Below, piece by piece: positions 1-9,331 of a stretch of DNA of 64,000 bases. The position numbers were made by a program, and so were the translations under genes. The notes under the pieces were generated by a model that saw only the letters and a list, made by a program, of their open reading frames with translations, was not told where the DNA came from and searched no databases. Each line of letters opens with the position of its first letter. The first letter of the stretch is position 1. Source of the stretch: Streptomyces olivaceus (GTDB lineage Bacteria; Actinomycetota; Actinomycetes; Streptomycetales; Streptomycetaceae). The DNA is taken from assembly GCF_000721235.1 (NCBI RefSeq), contig NZ_JOFH01000023.1:124001-188000 (forward strand), written 5' to 3'.

Positions 1-308
1 GGGATGTCCCCGCCCGCTCCGCCTCCGACATGCGTCCCCTCATGCAACCCGCCCTGACAGAGCCTCCATTGTCCCTCACGCGACAAGTGCTCGACGCCCA
101 GGGTGCCACGGGCGGCGGCCGGAGGCGGTGCCGGGCACCGCGCGGCCCCGACACCGTGCCACACCCGCCCCGACGGCCCCTCAGGGACCGCGCACCCGGG
201 ACCTGCCCGCCCCTTCCCGTCGTCGCCCGGAGGGCGGCCTCGCGGAGCCCGGCACGGCAAGACCGCGCGCATGGCGTCGCGCGGCGGACGAGCAGGGCCG
301 GACGGGCC
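1..308. other. Left-edge non-coding stretch
   Basis: No convincing gene is seen between the window edge and the glpD stop codon. The long reading frames here are continuations of frames antisense to glpD. A short hairpin (GCGGTG / CACCGC, 125-130 and 136-141, loop of 5) could act as a weak terminator for glpD, which ends 170 bases away, but it is not followed by a U-rich run. Confidence 0.4.
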
Positions 309-2015
309 CTAGCGCGCCGCGATGTCCGGCGCCCCCAGCCTCGCCGCGTCGGCCGTCAGGTCGTCCGGCTGGCGCTGCGACTCCCGTTCGGCCTCGACCC
401 GCTTCTCGTAGTGCTGCACTTCCCGTTCGATCTGGTTCTTGTCCCAGCCCAGCACCGGTGCCATCAGTTCGGCGGCCTCGCGGGCGCTGCGCGTGCCGCG
501 GTCGAAGGTCTCGATGGAGATGCGGGTGCGCCGGGTCAGCACGTCGTCCAGGTGCCGGGCACCCTCGTGCGAGGCGGCGTAGACGACCTCGGCGCGCAGG
601 TAGTCGTCGGCGGCCTGCAGCGGCGCGCCCAGCGACGGGTCCTCCGCGACGAGTTGCAGCACTTCCTCGGCCAGCGCCCCGTACCGGTTGAGCAGGTGCT
701 CCACGCGCACCACGTGCAGGCCGGTGCGGGCGGCGATCCGCGCCCGCGCGTTCCACAGCGCCTGGTAGCCCTCGGCGCCCAGCAGCGGCGTCTCCTCGGT
801 GACGCTGTCGGCGACCCGCAGGTCGAGCCCGTGCACCGCCTCGTCCACGGCGTCCTTGGCCATCACCCGGTACGTCGTGTACTTGCCGCCCGCCACGACG
901 ACCAGGCCGGGCACCGGGTGCGCGACGGTGTGCTCGCGCGACAGCTTGCTGGTGGCGTCGGACTCGCCGGCCAGCAGCGGGCGCAGCCCCGCGTACACGC
1001 CCTCGACGTCGTCGCGGGTGAGCGGCACCGACAGCACCGCGTTGACGTGCTCCAGGAGGTAGTCGATGTCGGCGCTGGACGCGGCCGGGTGGGCCTTGTC
1101 CAGGTCCCAGTCGGTGTCCGTGGTGCCGATGATCCAGTGCCGGCCCCAGGGGATGACGAACAGCACGGACTTCTCGGTGCGCAGGATCAGGCCGGTGCTG
1201 GAGTGGATGCGGTCCTTGGGCACGACCAGGTGGATGCCCTTGGAGGCGCGGACGTGGAACTGGCCGCGCTCCCCGACCAGCGACTGGGTGTCGTCGGTCC
1301 AGACCCCGGACGCGTTCACCACCTGTTTGGCGCGGACCTCGTACTCCCCGCCCGCCTCGACGTCCTGCACCCGCGCGCCGACCACCCGCTCGCCCTCGCG
1401 CAGGAAGGAGGTGACCCGCGCGTGGTTGGCGACCTGGGCGCCGTACGCCGCCGCCGTGCGCACCAGGGTGGCCACGAAGCGGGCGTCGTCCACCTGTGCG
1501 TCGTAGTACTGGAGCGCGCCGACCAGCGCGTCCTTCTTCAGGGCGGGCGCCACCCGCAGGGCGCGGCCGCGGCTCAGGTGGCGGTGCATCGGCAGACCCC
1601 GGCCGTGACCGCGGGCCATGGACATGGCGTCGTAGAGCGCGACGCCCGAGCCCGCGTAGAGCCGCTCCCAGCCCTTGTGCTGCAGCGGGTACAGGAACGG
1701 CACCGGCTTCACCAGGTGCGGTGCGAGCCGCTCGAGCAGCAGCCCGCGCTCCTTCAGCGCCTCCCGGACGAGCGCGAAGTCGAGCATCTCCAGGTAGCGC
1801 AGGCCGCCGTGGATCAGCTTGCTGGACCTGCTGGAGGTGCCGGACGCCCAGTCCCGGGCCTCCACCAGGCCCACGGACAGGCCGCGTGTCACGGCGTCGA
1901 GCGCGGTGCCCGCACCGACCACGCCGGCGCCCACCACCAGTACGTCCAGTTCGCGCTCGGCCATGGCCGCGAGCGACTCGGCGCGCTGCGCCGGCCCCAG
2001 GGTCGCTGTCCTCAC
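309..2015 (-). CDS. glpD: Aerobic glycerol-3-phosphate dehydrogenase
   Basis: This 568-residue FAD enzyme oxidises sn-glycerol 3-phosphate to dihydroxyacetone phosphate and passes the electrons to the membrane quinone pool, which makes it the entry point for glycerol and phospholipid-derived carbon. The N-terminal dinucleotide-binding motif GAGVVG is at residues 29-34, followed by the family's SSRSSKLIHGGLRYLE segment, the GTTDTDWD motif in the middle, and a C-terminal helical DAO_C-type domain. The GTG at 2015 is chosen because GGGAGG stands 6-7 bases upstream. An in-frame extension to 2189 would add a low-quality Arg/Gly-rich leader and is rejected. It appears monocistronic; no glpF or glpK lies next to it in this window. 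Confidence 0.93.
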   Translation of the reverse strand: MRTATLGPAQRAESLAAMAERELDVLVVGAGVVGAGTALDAVTRGLSVGLVEARDWASGTSSRSSKLIHGGLRYLEMLDFALVREALKERGLLLERLAPHLVKPVPFLYPLQHKGWERLYAGSGVALYDAMSMARGHGRGLPMHRHLSRGRALRVAPALKKDALVGALQYYDAQVDDARFVATLVRTAAAYGAQVANHARVTSFLREGERVVGARVQDVEAGGEYEVRAKQVVNASGVWTDDTQSLVGERGQFHVRASKGIHLVVPKDRIHSSTGLILRTEKSVLFVIPWGRHWIIGTTDTDWDLDKAHPAASSADIDYLLEHVNAVLSVPLTRDDVEGVYAGLRPLLAGESDATSKLSREHTVAHPVPGLVVVAGGKYTTYRVMAKDAVDEAVHGLDLRVADSVTEETPLLGAEGYQALWNARARIAARTGLHVVRVEHLLNRYGALAEEVLQLVAEDPSLGAPLQAADDYLRAEVVYAASHEGARHLDDVLTRRTRISIETFDRGTRSAREAAELMAPVLGWDKNQIEREVQHYEKRVEAERESQRQPDDLTADAARLGAPDIAAR

Positions 2016-2133
2016 TGCTGCCTCCCGCTGTCGGTCGCCTCGGCCGCACCCGTCGGGCGAGCCCGGTTCCTGGTACCCACCATGCCCAGATTCTGACCCG
2101 CCTGCCCGAGATCGGCAGCCGCACGCCCCAACC

Positions 2134-2142
2134 TGTGGACAA
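2134..2142 (-). promoter_or_regulatory. DnaA box (TTGTCCACA)
   Basis: The plus strand reads TGTGGACAA, the reverse complement of TTGTCCACA, which is the preferred Streptomyces DnaA box. It lies about 120 bases upstream of glpD. A second identical copy lies 34 bases away in the same orientation. Confidence 0.5.
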
Positions 2143-2167
2143 CCCGGGCCCCGGAGCCGCCCACGCC

Positions 2168-2176
2168 TGTGGACAA
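2168..2176 (-). promoter_or_regulatory. DnaA box (TTGTCCACA), second copy
   Basis: This is a second exact TGTGGACAA 9-mer on the plus strand, 34 bases from the first and in the same orientation. The pair could be a DnaA-dependent control site or a DnaA titration site; it is too small for an origin. Confidence 0.5.
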
Positions 2177-2373
2177 CTCGCCCGTTCACTCCGCACCGGC
2201 CCCGGGTCGGCCCGTCGACCCGCCTCAGAACTCGCGGAAACTCGGCAAAACCCCGCGAATCAATCCCACATATCGGTCATATTTACTCCTAGTCTGACGT
2301 TGTGCTCGCCCATCCTGTCCACCGGGCTTGCGCACCTGTCCCGCTCCGGCTACTGGGAAGGACGGCCCACGCC

Positions 2374-3582
2374 ATGCCCGCAGATCTCGCCGTCATCGGA
2401 CTCGGCCCGTACGGCCTGCCCCTGGCCCAGGCCGCCGTCGCCGCCGGCATCCCCACCCTCGGCTACCGCACCGGCCCCGAGGCCGATCCGCTCACCCCCG
2501 CCGAGGTGCGCCGGATGCTCGCCACGGGCTTCCGCACCCCGCCCGGACCGGCCGAGCTGGGCCGCGTCCGCACCGCCGTCATCTGCGCGCCCACCCCGGC
2601 CGCCCCCGACGGCGGCCTGGACCTCGGCCAGGTGGAGGCCGCGGCCCGCACCCTGGCCGCCCACATGCGCCCGCACACCACGGTGATCCTGGAGTCGCCG
2701 GTACGGCCCGGGACGACGGAGGAGTTCCTGCGTCCGATCCTGGAGCAGGGCTCGGGGCTGCGCGCCGGCCGCGACTTCCACCTCGCCTACTCCCCCAGCC
2801 GTGTCGACCCCGGCAACCGCGACTTCACCCCGGCCAACACCCCGAAGGTCATCGGCGGCGTCACCCCGGCCTGCACCGAGTCGGCCGCCGCCTTCTACAG
2901 CCGCCTCACCGACAAGGTGGTCCGCGCGCGGGGACCCCGCGAGGCGGAGACGGTCCAGCTCCTGGAGACCAACTTCCGGCACGTGAACATCGCCCTGGTC
3001 AACGAGATGGCCGTGCTCTGCGACGACCTCGGCGTCGACCTCTGGGACGTCCTGCGCTGCGCGGAGACCAAGCCGTTCGGGTTCCAGGCCTTCCGCCCGG
3101 GCCCCGGCGTCGGCGGCCACTCCGTCGCCCAGGACCTCACCGGCCGGGCCCCGCACAGCCTGCGCATGGTGGAGCTGGCCCAGCAGGTCAACTCCCAGAT
3201 GCCCCGCTACGTCGTCCAGCGCGCCGCCGCCCTCCTCAACGAGCACGGCAAGTCCGCGCGCGGCGCCCGCGTCCTCCTCCTCGGAGTCACCTACAAGGCC
3301 GACCTCGCCGACCAGCAGGCCACCCCGGCCGAGGAGATCGCGACCCGCCTGATGACGATGGGCGCCGCGGTGAGCTACCACGACCCGCACATCCCGTCCT
3401 GGAACGTCGCCGACCGCCCCGTCCCCCGCGCCGACTCCCTCTACGAGGCCGCCGCCGACGCCGACCTCACGATCCTCCTCCAGCAGCACCGCACGTACGA
3501 CCTCCAGGGCCTCTCGGTCAAGGCCCAGCTCCTCCTGGACACCCGGGGAGCCACACCCACGGGGGCAGCGCACCGGTTGTGA
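2374..3582 (+). CDS. Nucleotide-sugar dehydrogenase homologue with Ser replacing the catalytic Cys
   Basis: This 402-residue protein belongs to the UDP-glucose / UDP-ManNAc dehydrogenase family, which makes nucleotide-sugar uronates by two NAD-linked oxidations. The N-terminal Rossmann motif GLGPYG is at residues 9-14, the central dimer helix contains NIALVNEMAVLCDDLG (about 205-220), and the C-terminal domain has GVTYKADLAD. The family's active-site loop GGHCxPxD reads GGHSVAQD here (Ser250, Asp254), so the nucleophilic Cys needed for the thiohemiacetal step is missing (codon TCC). The ATG at 2374 has GGAAGG upstream at about 2356-2361. No glycosyltransferase or polysaccharide genes flank it. 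It may be a dehydrogenase that stops early, or a non-catalytic homologue. Confidence 0.8.
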   Translation: MPADLAVIGLGPYGLPLAQAAVAAGIPTLGYRTGPEADPLTPAEVRRMLATGFRTPPGPAELGRVRTAVICAPTPAAPDGGLDLGQVEAAARTLAAHMRPHTTVILESPVRPGTTEEFLRPILEQGSGLRAGRDFHLAYSPSRVDPGNRDFTPANTPKVIGGVTPACTESAAAFYSRLTDKVVRARGPREAETVQLLETNFRHVNIALVNEMAVLCDDLGVDLWDVLRCAETKPFGFQAFRPGPGVGGHSVAQDLTGRAPHSLRMVELAQQVNSQMPRYVVQRAAALLNEHGKSARGARVLLLGVTYKADLADQQATPAEEIATRLMTMGAAVSYHDPHIPSWNVADRPVPRADSLYEAAADADLTILLQQHRTYDLQGLSVKAQLLLDTRGATPTGAAHRL

Positions 3583-3710
3583 GCCGGGGGCGCACGGGAG
3601 CGACCGTGCCACGGTGCTGCTGGTGGGAGGGCGGCTGCGCCGGTACGGTGGGGCGGGTGGAGCCCACCGCACTGGGAATGCGGCAGGCTCCAGAGAAGTG
3701 ATCGGAGTGT

Positions 3711-3735
3711 CCGCCCCTAGTTCTCGTGGGGGCGG
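3711..3735. terminator. Hairpin between converging genes
   Basis: CCGCCCC (3711-3717) and GGGGCGG (3729-3735) form a perfect 7-bp stem around an 11-base loop. It lies between the end of the rightward dehydrogenase gene (3582) and the stop of the leftward small ORF (3740), and could serve either. Confidence 0.5.
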
Positions 3736-3739
3736 CCGC

Positions 3740-3835
3740 TCACTTCCCGTAGATCCACAAGATGCACCTCCTCCGGAACTTCACCATCCGCAGACGGATC
3801 AGGTCCCAGCGAGTGGGCTTGCGGTGACGGCCCAT
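3740..3835 (-). CDS. Small basic 31-residue ORF
   Basis: This short ORF opens with MGRHRKPTRWDLIRLR and ends in RRRCILWIYGK. It has eight Arg, three Lys and a single acidic residue, and a single Cys24 between a basic patch and a hydrophobic tail. A GGAAGGGGG ribosome site lies six bases before the ATG at 3835, and a hairpin follows the stop. The ribosome site and start lie in one arm of a 17-bp inverted repeat whose other arm is about 80 bases further upstream in the transcript. No function is recognised. The pattern fits a small membrane-active or nucleic-acid-binding peptide, or a regulated leader peptide. It is downstream of no other leftward gene, so it would need its own promoter at about 3950-4080. 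It is real only if conserved in relatives. Confidence 0.5.
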   Translation of the reverse strand: MGRHRKPTRWDLIRLRMVKFRRRCILWIYGK

Positions 3836-3947
3836 GGGGCGCCCCCTTCCACGATGCCGCCCATGTCCCGGTGAGGCGGTCCGTCTGGAATTCGGGCCGG
3901 GCCCCGAGGAGCGGGGTCCGGAACGGTTCCTTGGAAGGGGGCGCCCC
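3835..3947 (-). promoter_or_regulatory. Inverted repeat masking a ribosome site
   Basis: Bases 3835-3851 (tggggcgcccccttcca) and the segment ending at 3948 (tggaagggggcgcccca) are exact reverse complements over 17 bases. In the leftward transcript the upstream arm can pair with the whole ribosome site and the base next to the AUG of the 31-residue ORF. Each arm also contains the perfect palindrome GGGGCGCCCC. The 80 or so bases between the arms contain further self-complementary runs, so alternative folds are possible. Confidence 0.5.
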
Positions 3948-4127
3948 AAAGAACGGGGTCGCCGAGCAGGGACATTACCGATCCGGCACGGCCCTCCCCC
4001 GCGTATTCGCCCCGAACGCCACCGCACGCCCCCGCGCCACGTCGCGCGCCCCCTCAAGAGCCCCCGAGCGCGCGAAGGGGGCCGGTCACCCCGCCTGGGT
4101 GACCGGCCCCTGCACTTCCCGTAGGGA
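3836..4127. other. Leader region and guaB3 3' flank
   Basis: This 290-base stretch has no other gene. It holds the leader of the small leftward ORF with its inverted repeat, and the strong guaB3 terminator at 4078-4110. The part from 3950 to 4075 shows nothing recognisable beyond a possible promoter for the small ORF. Confidence 0.4.
4078..4110 (-). terminator. guaB3 transcription terminator
   Basis: GGGGCCGGTCACC (4078-4090) and GGTGACCGGCCCC (4098-4110) form a perfect 13-bp stem with a 7-base loop, 18 bases past the guaB3 stop codon. As usual in streptomycetes there is no long U run. Confidence 0.85.
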
Positions 4128-5252
4128 CTACCGCCGGTGCTGCGAGTCCGCGACCGTCACCTCGACGCGCTGGAACTCCTTCAGCTCGCTGTACCCGGTG
4201 GTCGCCATCGCGCGGCGCAGGGCGCCGAAGAAGTTCATGGAGCCGTCGGGGGTGCGGGACGGGCCGGTGAGGACCTCCTCGATGGTGCCGACCGTGCCGA
4301 GGTCGACCTTCTGCCCTCGCGGCAGCTCCTCGTTGACGGCCTCCATGCCCCAGTGGTGGCCCTGGCCCGGCGCGTCGGTCGCCCGGGCCAGCGGGGAGCC
4401 CATCATCACGGAGTCCGCGCCGCAGGCGATGGCCTTGGGCAGGTCGCCGGACCAGCCGACGCCGCCGTCGGCGATGACGTGGACGTACCGGCCGCCGGAC
4501 TCGTCCATGTAGTCCCGGCGGGCCGCCGCCACGTCGGCGACCGCGGTGGCCATGGGCACCTGGATGCCGAGCACGTTGCGCGTGGTGTGGGCGGCGCCGC
4601 CGCCGAAGCCGACGAGGACGCCCGCGGCGCCGGTGCGCATCAGGTGCAGGGCGGCGGTGTAGGTGGCGCAGCCGCCGACGATCACCGGGACGTCGAGTTC
4701 GTAGATGAACTGCTTCAGGTTCAGCGGCTCGTGCGAGCCCGAGACGTGCTCCGCGGAGACGGTGGTGCCGCGGATGACGAAGATGTCCACGCCCGCGTCC
4801 ACGACGGCCTTGGAGAACTGGGCGGTGCGCTGCGGGGAGAGCGCGGCGGCGGTGACCACGCCCGAGTCGCGCACCTCCTTGATGCGCTGCCCGATCAGCT
4901 CCTCCCTGATGGGAGCGGCGTAGATCTCCTGGAGGCGGCGGGTCGCGGTGTCCGCGTCGAGGCCGACGACCTCGTCGAGCAGCGCCTGCGGGTCCTCGTG
5001 CCGGGTCCAGAGCCCTTCCAGGTTGAGGACGCCGAGGCCGCCCAGCTCGCCGATGCGGATGGCGGTGGCCGGGGAGACGACCGAGTCCATGGGAGCGGCC
5101 AGGAACGGCAGCTCGAAACGGTAGGCGTCGATCTGCCAGGCGATCGAGACCTCCTTCGGGTCCCGCGTACGGCGGCTGGGGACGACGGCGATGTCGTCGA
5201 AGGCGTACGCCCGGCGGCCGCGCTTGCCGCGCCCGATCTCGATCTCAGTCAC
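4128..5252 (-). CDS. guaB3: GuaB3-family IMP dehydrogenase-related protein
   Basis: This 374-residue protein has the IMP dehydrogenase / GMP reductase TIM barrel but no CBS domains: the early AFDDIAVVPSRRTRDP segment runs directly into the barrel. In place of the catalytic loop GPGSICTTR it reads GGGAAHTTR (residues 217-225), so the nucleophilic Cys is His222. The phosphate-binding part (IADGGVGWSGDLPKAIACGAD) is kept. It follows guaB on the same strand with a 123-base gap containing a hairpin, and it ends at a strong terminator. Actinobacteria keep guaB and guaB3 together. Its true reaction is unsettled; plausible roles are an IMPDH-like activity or a regulator of purine flux. Confidence 0.88.
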   Translation of the reverse strand: MTEIEIGRGKRGRRAYAFDDIAVVPSRRTRDPKEVSIAWQIDAYRFELPFLAAPMDSVVSPATAIRIGELGGLGVLNLEGLWTRHEDPQALLDEVVGLDADTATRRLQEIYAAPIREELIGQRIKEVRDSGVVTAAALSPQRTAQFSKAVVDAGVDIFVIRGTTVSAEHVSGSHEPLNLKQFIYELDVPVIVGGCATYTAALHLMRTGAAGVLVGFGGGAAHTTRNVLGIQVPMATAVADVAAARRDYMDESGGRYVHVIADGGVGWSGDLPKAIACGADSVMMGSPLARATDAPGQGHHWGMEAVNEELPRGQKVDLGTVGTIEEVLTGPSRTPDGSMNFFGALRRAMATTGYSELKEFQRVEVTVADSQHRR

Positions 5253-5321
5253 GTGTGTGGCCTTTCCCTGATGCGTTGCGGCGCCTTCCAGTATCCCCGA
5301 CGGGTGCGCCGGGGCACTGCT

Positions 5322-5354
5322 GAGGGCGGCCCCGGATGGTCCGGAGCCGCCCTC
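5322..5354 (-). terminator. guaB terminator
   Basis: GAGGGCGGC (5322-5330) pairs perfectly with GCCGCCCTC (5346-5354). The loop contains a second short stem, CCGGA/TCCGG, making one long hairpin 21 bases after the guaB stop. guaB3 may be reached by readthrough or from its own promoter. Confidence 0.75.
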
Positions 5355-5375
5355 GGGAGGCTGCTGCCTGCGTGG

Positions 5376-6923
<1,548 letters not shown>

Positions 6924-6986
6924 CTAACGGGAACTGGAGGTGGCTCATTCCACGACGGGGACGGCCCGCACTCTTCGTAGCTTCGT

Positions 6987-7008
6987 ACGGGCGGCGGTCG
7001 CCGCCCGT
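6987..7008 (-). terminator. Sigma factor gene terminator
   Basis: ACGGGCGG (6987-6994) pairs with CCGCCCGT (7001-7008) around a 6-base loop, about 47 bases after the stop of the sigma factor gene and about 105 bases before the guaB start. Confidence 0.6.
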
Positions 7009-7054
7009 TCACGGCGGCGGCTCACCGCCCGGTCGCGCCGTGCGCGGCGGGCGG

Positions 7055-7732
7055 CTACTGCTCCGCGAGCGCCCGCAGCCGGCTCAGCGCGCGATGCTGG
7101 GCGACCCGCACGGCGCCGGGTGACATTCCCAACATCTGCCCGGTCTCCTCGGCGGTCAGGCCGACGGCGATGCGCAGCAGCAGCAGCTCGCGCTGGTTCT
7201 GGGGCAGGTTGGCCAGCAGTTTCTTGGCCCAGGCGGCGTCGCTGTTGAGCAGCGCGCGCTCCTCGGGACCGAGGGAGTCGTCCGGCCGCTCGGGCATCTC
7301 GTCGGAGGGGACGGCGGTCGAGCCGGGGTGCCGCATCGCCGCGCGCTGCAGGTCGGCGACCTTGTGGGCGGCGATGGCGAAGACGAACGCCTCGAAGGGG
7401 CGGCCGGTGTCCTTGTAGCGGGGCAGCGCGAGGAGCACCGCGACGCAGACCTCCTGGGCCAGGTCCTCGACGAAGTGCCGGGCGTCGCCGGGCAGCCGGG
7501 ACAGGCGTGTGCGGCAGTAGCGCAGGGCCAGGGGGTGGACATGGGCGAGCAGGTCGTGCGTGGCCTGCTCGTCCCCGTCGACGGCGCGGTGCACGAGCCC
7601 ACCGACCGTCCCCTGGTCGGGGGGCGCCTCGTCGTCACGCATCGGTCCATCGTGCCCTGCGGCCGTCCGATCCGTGGCTCCGCGCCCGTTGTTGTGCACC
7701 GAAGCGTTATGAGCAGGTGCGCCGGCACTCAT
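7055..7732 (-). CDS. SigD-type RNA polymerase sigma factor
   Basis: This 225-residue protein is an ECF-like group IV sigma factor. Region 2 includes [20 protein letters not shown], and region 4 carries the helix-turn-helix [20 protein letters not shown] near the C-terminus. By position between guaB and a whiB-like gene, and by sequence style, it is the counterpart of mycobacterial SigD, which is linked to the stringent response; that link is from family knowledge. The ATG at 7732 is chosen because GGAGGGGAGGG precedes it; other in-frame starts at 7783 and 7642 have weaker sites. No anti-sigma gene is next to it. It lies downstream of bldM on the same strand, separated by a hairpin. Confidence 0.88.
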   Translation of the reverse strand: MSAGAPAHNASVHNNGRGATDRTAAGHDGPMRDDEAPPDQGTVGGLVHRAVDGDEQATHDLLAHVHPLALRYCRTRLSRLPGDARHFVEDLAQEVCVAVLLALPRYKDTGRPFEAFVFAIAAHKVADLQRAAMRHPGSTAVPSDEMPERPDDSLGPEERALLNSDAAWAKKLLANLPQNQRELLLLRIAVGLTAEETGQMLGMSPGAVRVAQHRALSRLRALAEQ

Positions 7733-7846
7733 CCCCTGCGCCCTCCCCTCCCGCTCGACCGACTCGTCCCCGAGGAACTCCACACCTCAAGGATGCGCCA
7801 TCCGCGGCGAAACGAGCAGCGGGCACCCGGCGGGGCGTCTTGTCAC

Positions 7847-7872
7847 CCCCGCTCACCTCGCGGTAAGCGGGG
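7847..7872 (-). terminator. bldM terminator
   Basis: CCCCGCT (7847-7853) and AGCGGGG (7866-7872) form a perfect 7-bp stem with a 12-base loop, about 48 bases past the bldM stop codon. Confidence 0.6.
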
Positions 7873-7919
7873 ATCCTCGCGTCCCCGGCGGGCCTTACCG
7901 GCCTCCACACGGGGTGCTC

Positions 7920-8531
7920 CTAGCGGACCAGGCCCCATCGGAAGCCGAGCGCCACGGCGTGCGCCCGGTCCGAGGCGCCGAGCTTCTTGAAGAGCCGCCG
8001 GGCGTGGGTCTTGACGGTGTCCTCGGAGAGGAACAGCTCGCGGCCGATCTCCGCGTTGGAGCGGCCGTGGCTCATGCCCTCCAGGACCTGGATCTCGCGC
8101 GCGGTGAGCGTGGGCGCGGCGCCCATCTCGGCCGAGCGCAGCCGGCGCGGGGCGAGCCGCCAGGTCGGGTCGGCCAGGGCCTGGGTCACCGTGGCGCGCA
8201 GCTCGGCGCGCGAGGCGTCCTTGTGCAGGTAGCCGCGGGCCCCTGCGGCGACCGCGAGGGCCACGCCGTCCAGGTCCTCGGCGACCGTGAGCATGATGAT
8301 GCGCGCACCGGGGTCGGCGGACAGCAGCCGCCGGACGGTCTCGACGCCGCCCAGGCCGGGCATGCGCACGTCCATCAGGATCAGGTCGGAGCGGTCGGCG
8401 CCCCAGCGGCGGAGGACTTCCTCGCCGTTGGCGGCGGTCGTCACGCGTTCGACGCCGGGCACGGTCGCGACCGCCCGGCGCAGCGCCTCTCGGGCAAGCG
8501 GGGAGTCGTCGCAGACGAGGACGGAAGTCAT
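7920..8531 (-). CDS. bldM: BldM orphan response regulator of aerial development
   Basis: This 203-residue protein has an N-terminal receiver domain with Asp8/Asp9 and Asp54 (in LILMDVRMPG) and a LuxR/FixJ-type helix-turn-helix at about 138-195 (LTAREIQVLEGMSHG, then LSEDTVKTHARRLF). The sequence matches what I recall of BldM, a regulator needed for aerial hyphae and sporulation. BldM acts as a homodimer on early genes and as a heterodimer with WhiI on later ones, and is thought to work without classical phosphorylation. No kinase gene is adjacent. It is divergent from whiD across 389 bases, and a sequence closely resembling a sigma-BldN promoter lies upstream. Confidence 0.96.
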   Translation of the reverse strand: MTSVLVCDDSPLAREALRRAVATVPGVERVTTAANGEEVLRRWGADRSDLILMDVRMPGLGGVETVRRLLSADPGARIIMLTVAEDLDGVALAVAAGARGYLHKDASRAELRATVTQALADPTWRLAPRRLRSAEMGAAPTLTAREIQVLEGMSHGRSNAEIGRELFLSEDTVKTHARRLFKKLGASDRAHAVALGFRWGLVR

Positions 8532-8920
8532 GGCCGTCCTCCGCAGCTCTTGCGCGTCACGTTGAGCCTCCAGGCTGGTACGAAATCGTCACCTGTGCGG
8601 TCGACCGTCCCGGACGCCCGCCCGAGCACTTGTTCCTTCAACCGCCTCCGCACTCCTAACGATGGTCACTCGAAAGAGTTACGGGGCTGTGTGTCGTCTT
8701 CGGCACTCTACGTGAGGGGGCGGCCACGCAGCAGACACGCGCGGCGGACCCGCGCCGATTCATCACAACCAGTGCCCCATTCAGCCGCTTTTCTTCCACT
8801 TCGGCAGTGTCTGCGGCTAGATTCGCAATGAGTCATATTTTCATCTCCTTAGATCGTAGTTGTACGGTTGCGAACGCTGTATCCCCGTAACCACTCATAT
8901 CGGCAACAAGGGGTCACGCA
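8532..8920. other. bldM-whiD divergent intergenic region
   Basis: These 389 bases hold the promoters of two developmental regulators. The bldM side has a clear sigma-BldN-like promoter. The whiD side (8815-8900) is unusually AT-rich for this genome and probably contains whiD promoters, but no confident -35/-10 pair or operator could be assigned. No small ORF was found. Confidence 0.5.
8656..8683 (-). promoter_or_regulatory. Sigma-BldN-type promoter of bldM
   Basis: On the minus strand CGTAAC (8683-8678) is followed after exactly 16 bases by CGTTAG (8661-8656). CGTAAC with 16-bp spacing to a CGTT box is the pattern known for BldN-dependent promoters, and bldM is the classic BldN target. Transcription would start near 8649, giving a leader of about 120 bases. 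Confidence 0.75.
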
Positions 8921-9265
8921 ATGGCAGATTTCTCCCGCCTTCCCGGACCGAACGCGGACCTGTGGGACTGGCAGCTCCTGGCTGCGTGCCGTGGGGTGGA
9001 CAGCTCGCTCTTCTTCCATCCGGAAGGCGAACGCGGTGCGGCACGGAGTGCTCGCGAGAACTCGGCCAAGGAGGTCTGCATGAGGTGCCCGGTCCGCGCC
9101 GAGTGCGCGGCCCACGCGCTGGCGGTGCGCGAGCCGTACGGCGTCTGGGGCGGGCTGACCGAGGACGAGCGCGAAGAGCTGATGGGCCGCGCCCGGCACC
9201 GCCTGGTGGCGGCGTCGGCACCGTCCGGCGGGGAGGCGGTCGCGCCTGCGGGCTCACCTCACTGA
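8921..9265 (+). CDS. whiD: WhiD, WhiB-family iron-sulfur protein for spore maturation
   Basis: This 114-residue Wbl protein has the four cluster ligands Cys23, Cys53, Cys56 and Cys62 and the GVWGG turn at 74-78, followed by a basic C-terminal helix. Wbl proteins hold an oxygen- and NO-sensitive [4Fe-4S] cluster and bind region 4 of the principal sigma factor. The position next to bldM and the sequence match S. coelicolor WhiD, needed for late sporulation septation and spore wall thickening; the mycobacterial gene at this position is whiB3. AAGGGG at about 8908 precedes the ATG. Confidence 0.92.
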   Translation: MADFSRLPGPNADLWDWQLLAACRGVDSSLFFHPEGERGAARSARENSAKEVCMRCPVRAECAAHALAVREPYGVWGGLTEDEREELMGRARHRLVAASAPSGGEAVAPAGSPH

Positions 9266-9331
9266 ACCTGACCGAACCTCACAGAAGGAACGTTTCTCCG
9301 GACGTGGCCGCCGGCCGGCCCTCCGGCACGG

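Larger units (their letters stand above)
2016..2373. other. Divergent intergenic region glpD / nucleotide-sugar dehydrogenase
   Basis: This 358-base region separates two divergent genes and must hold both promoters. It contains two perfect DnaA-box 9-mers listed separately, and a less GC-rich patch around 2265-2300 (atatttactcctagtctg) that is the likeliest promoter zone; TAGTCT at 2290-2295 is a possible -10 for the rightward gene. No small ORF with a ribosome site was found. Confidence 0.4.

Noticed and set aside
8815..8900. Second BldN-type promoter for whiD
   Set aside because: A CGTAAC occurs at 8886, but no CGTT box follows at 16 bases.
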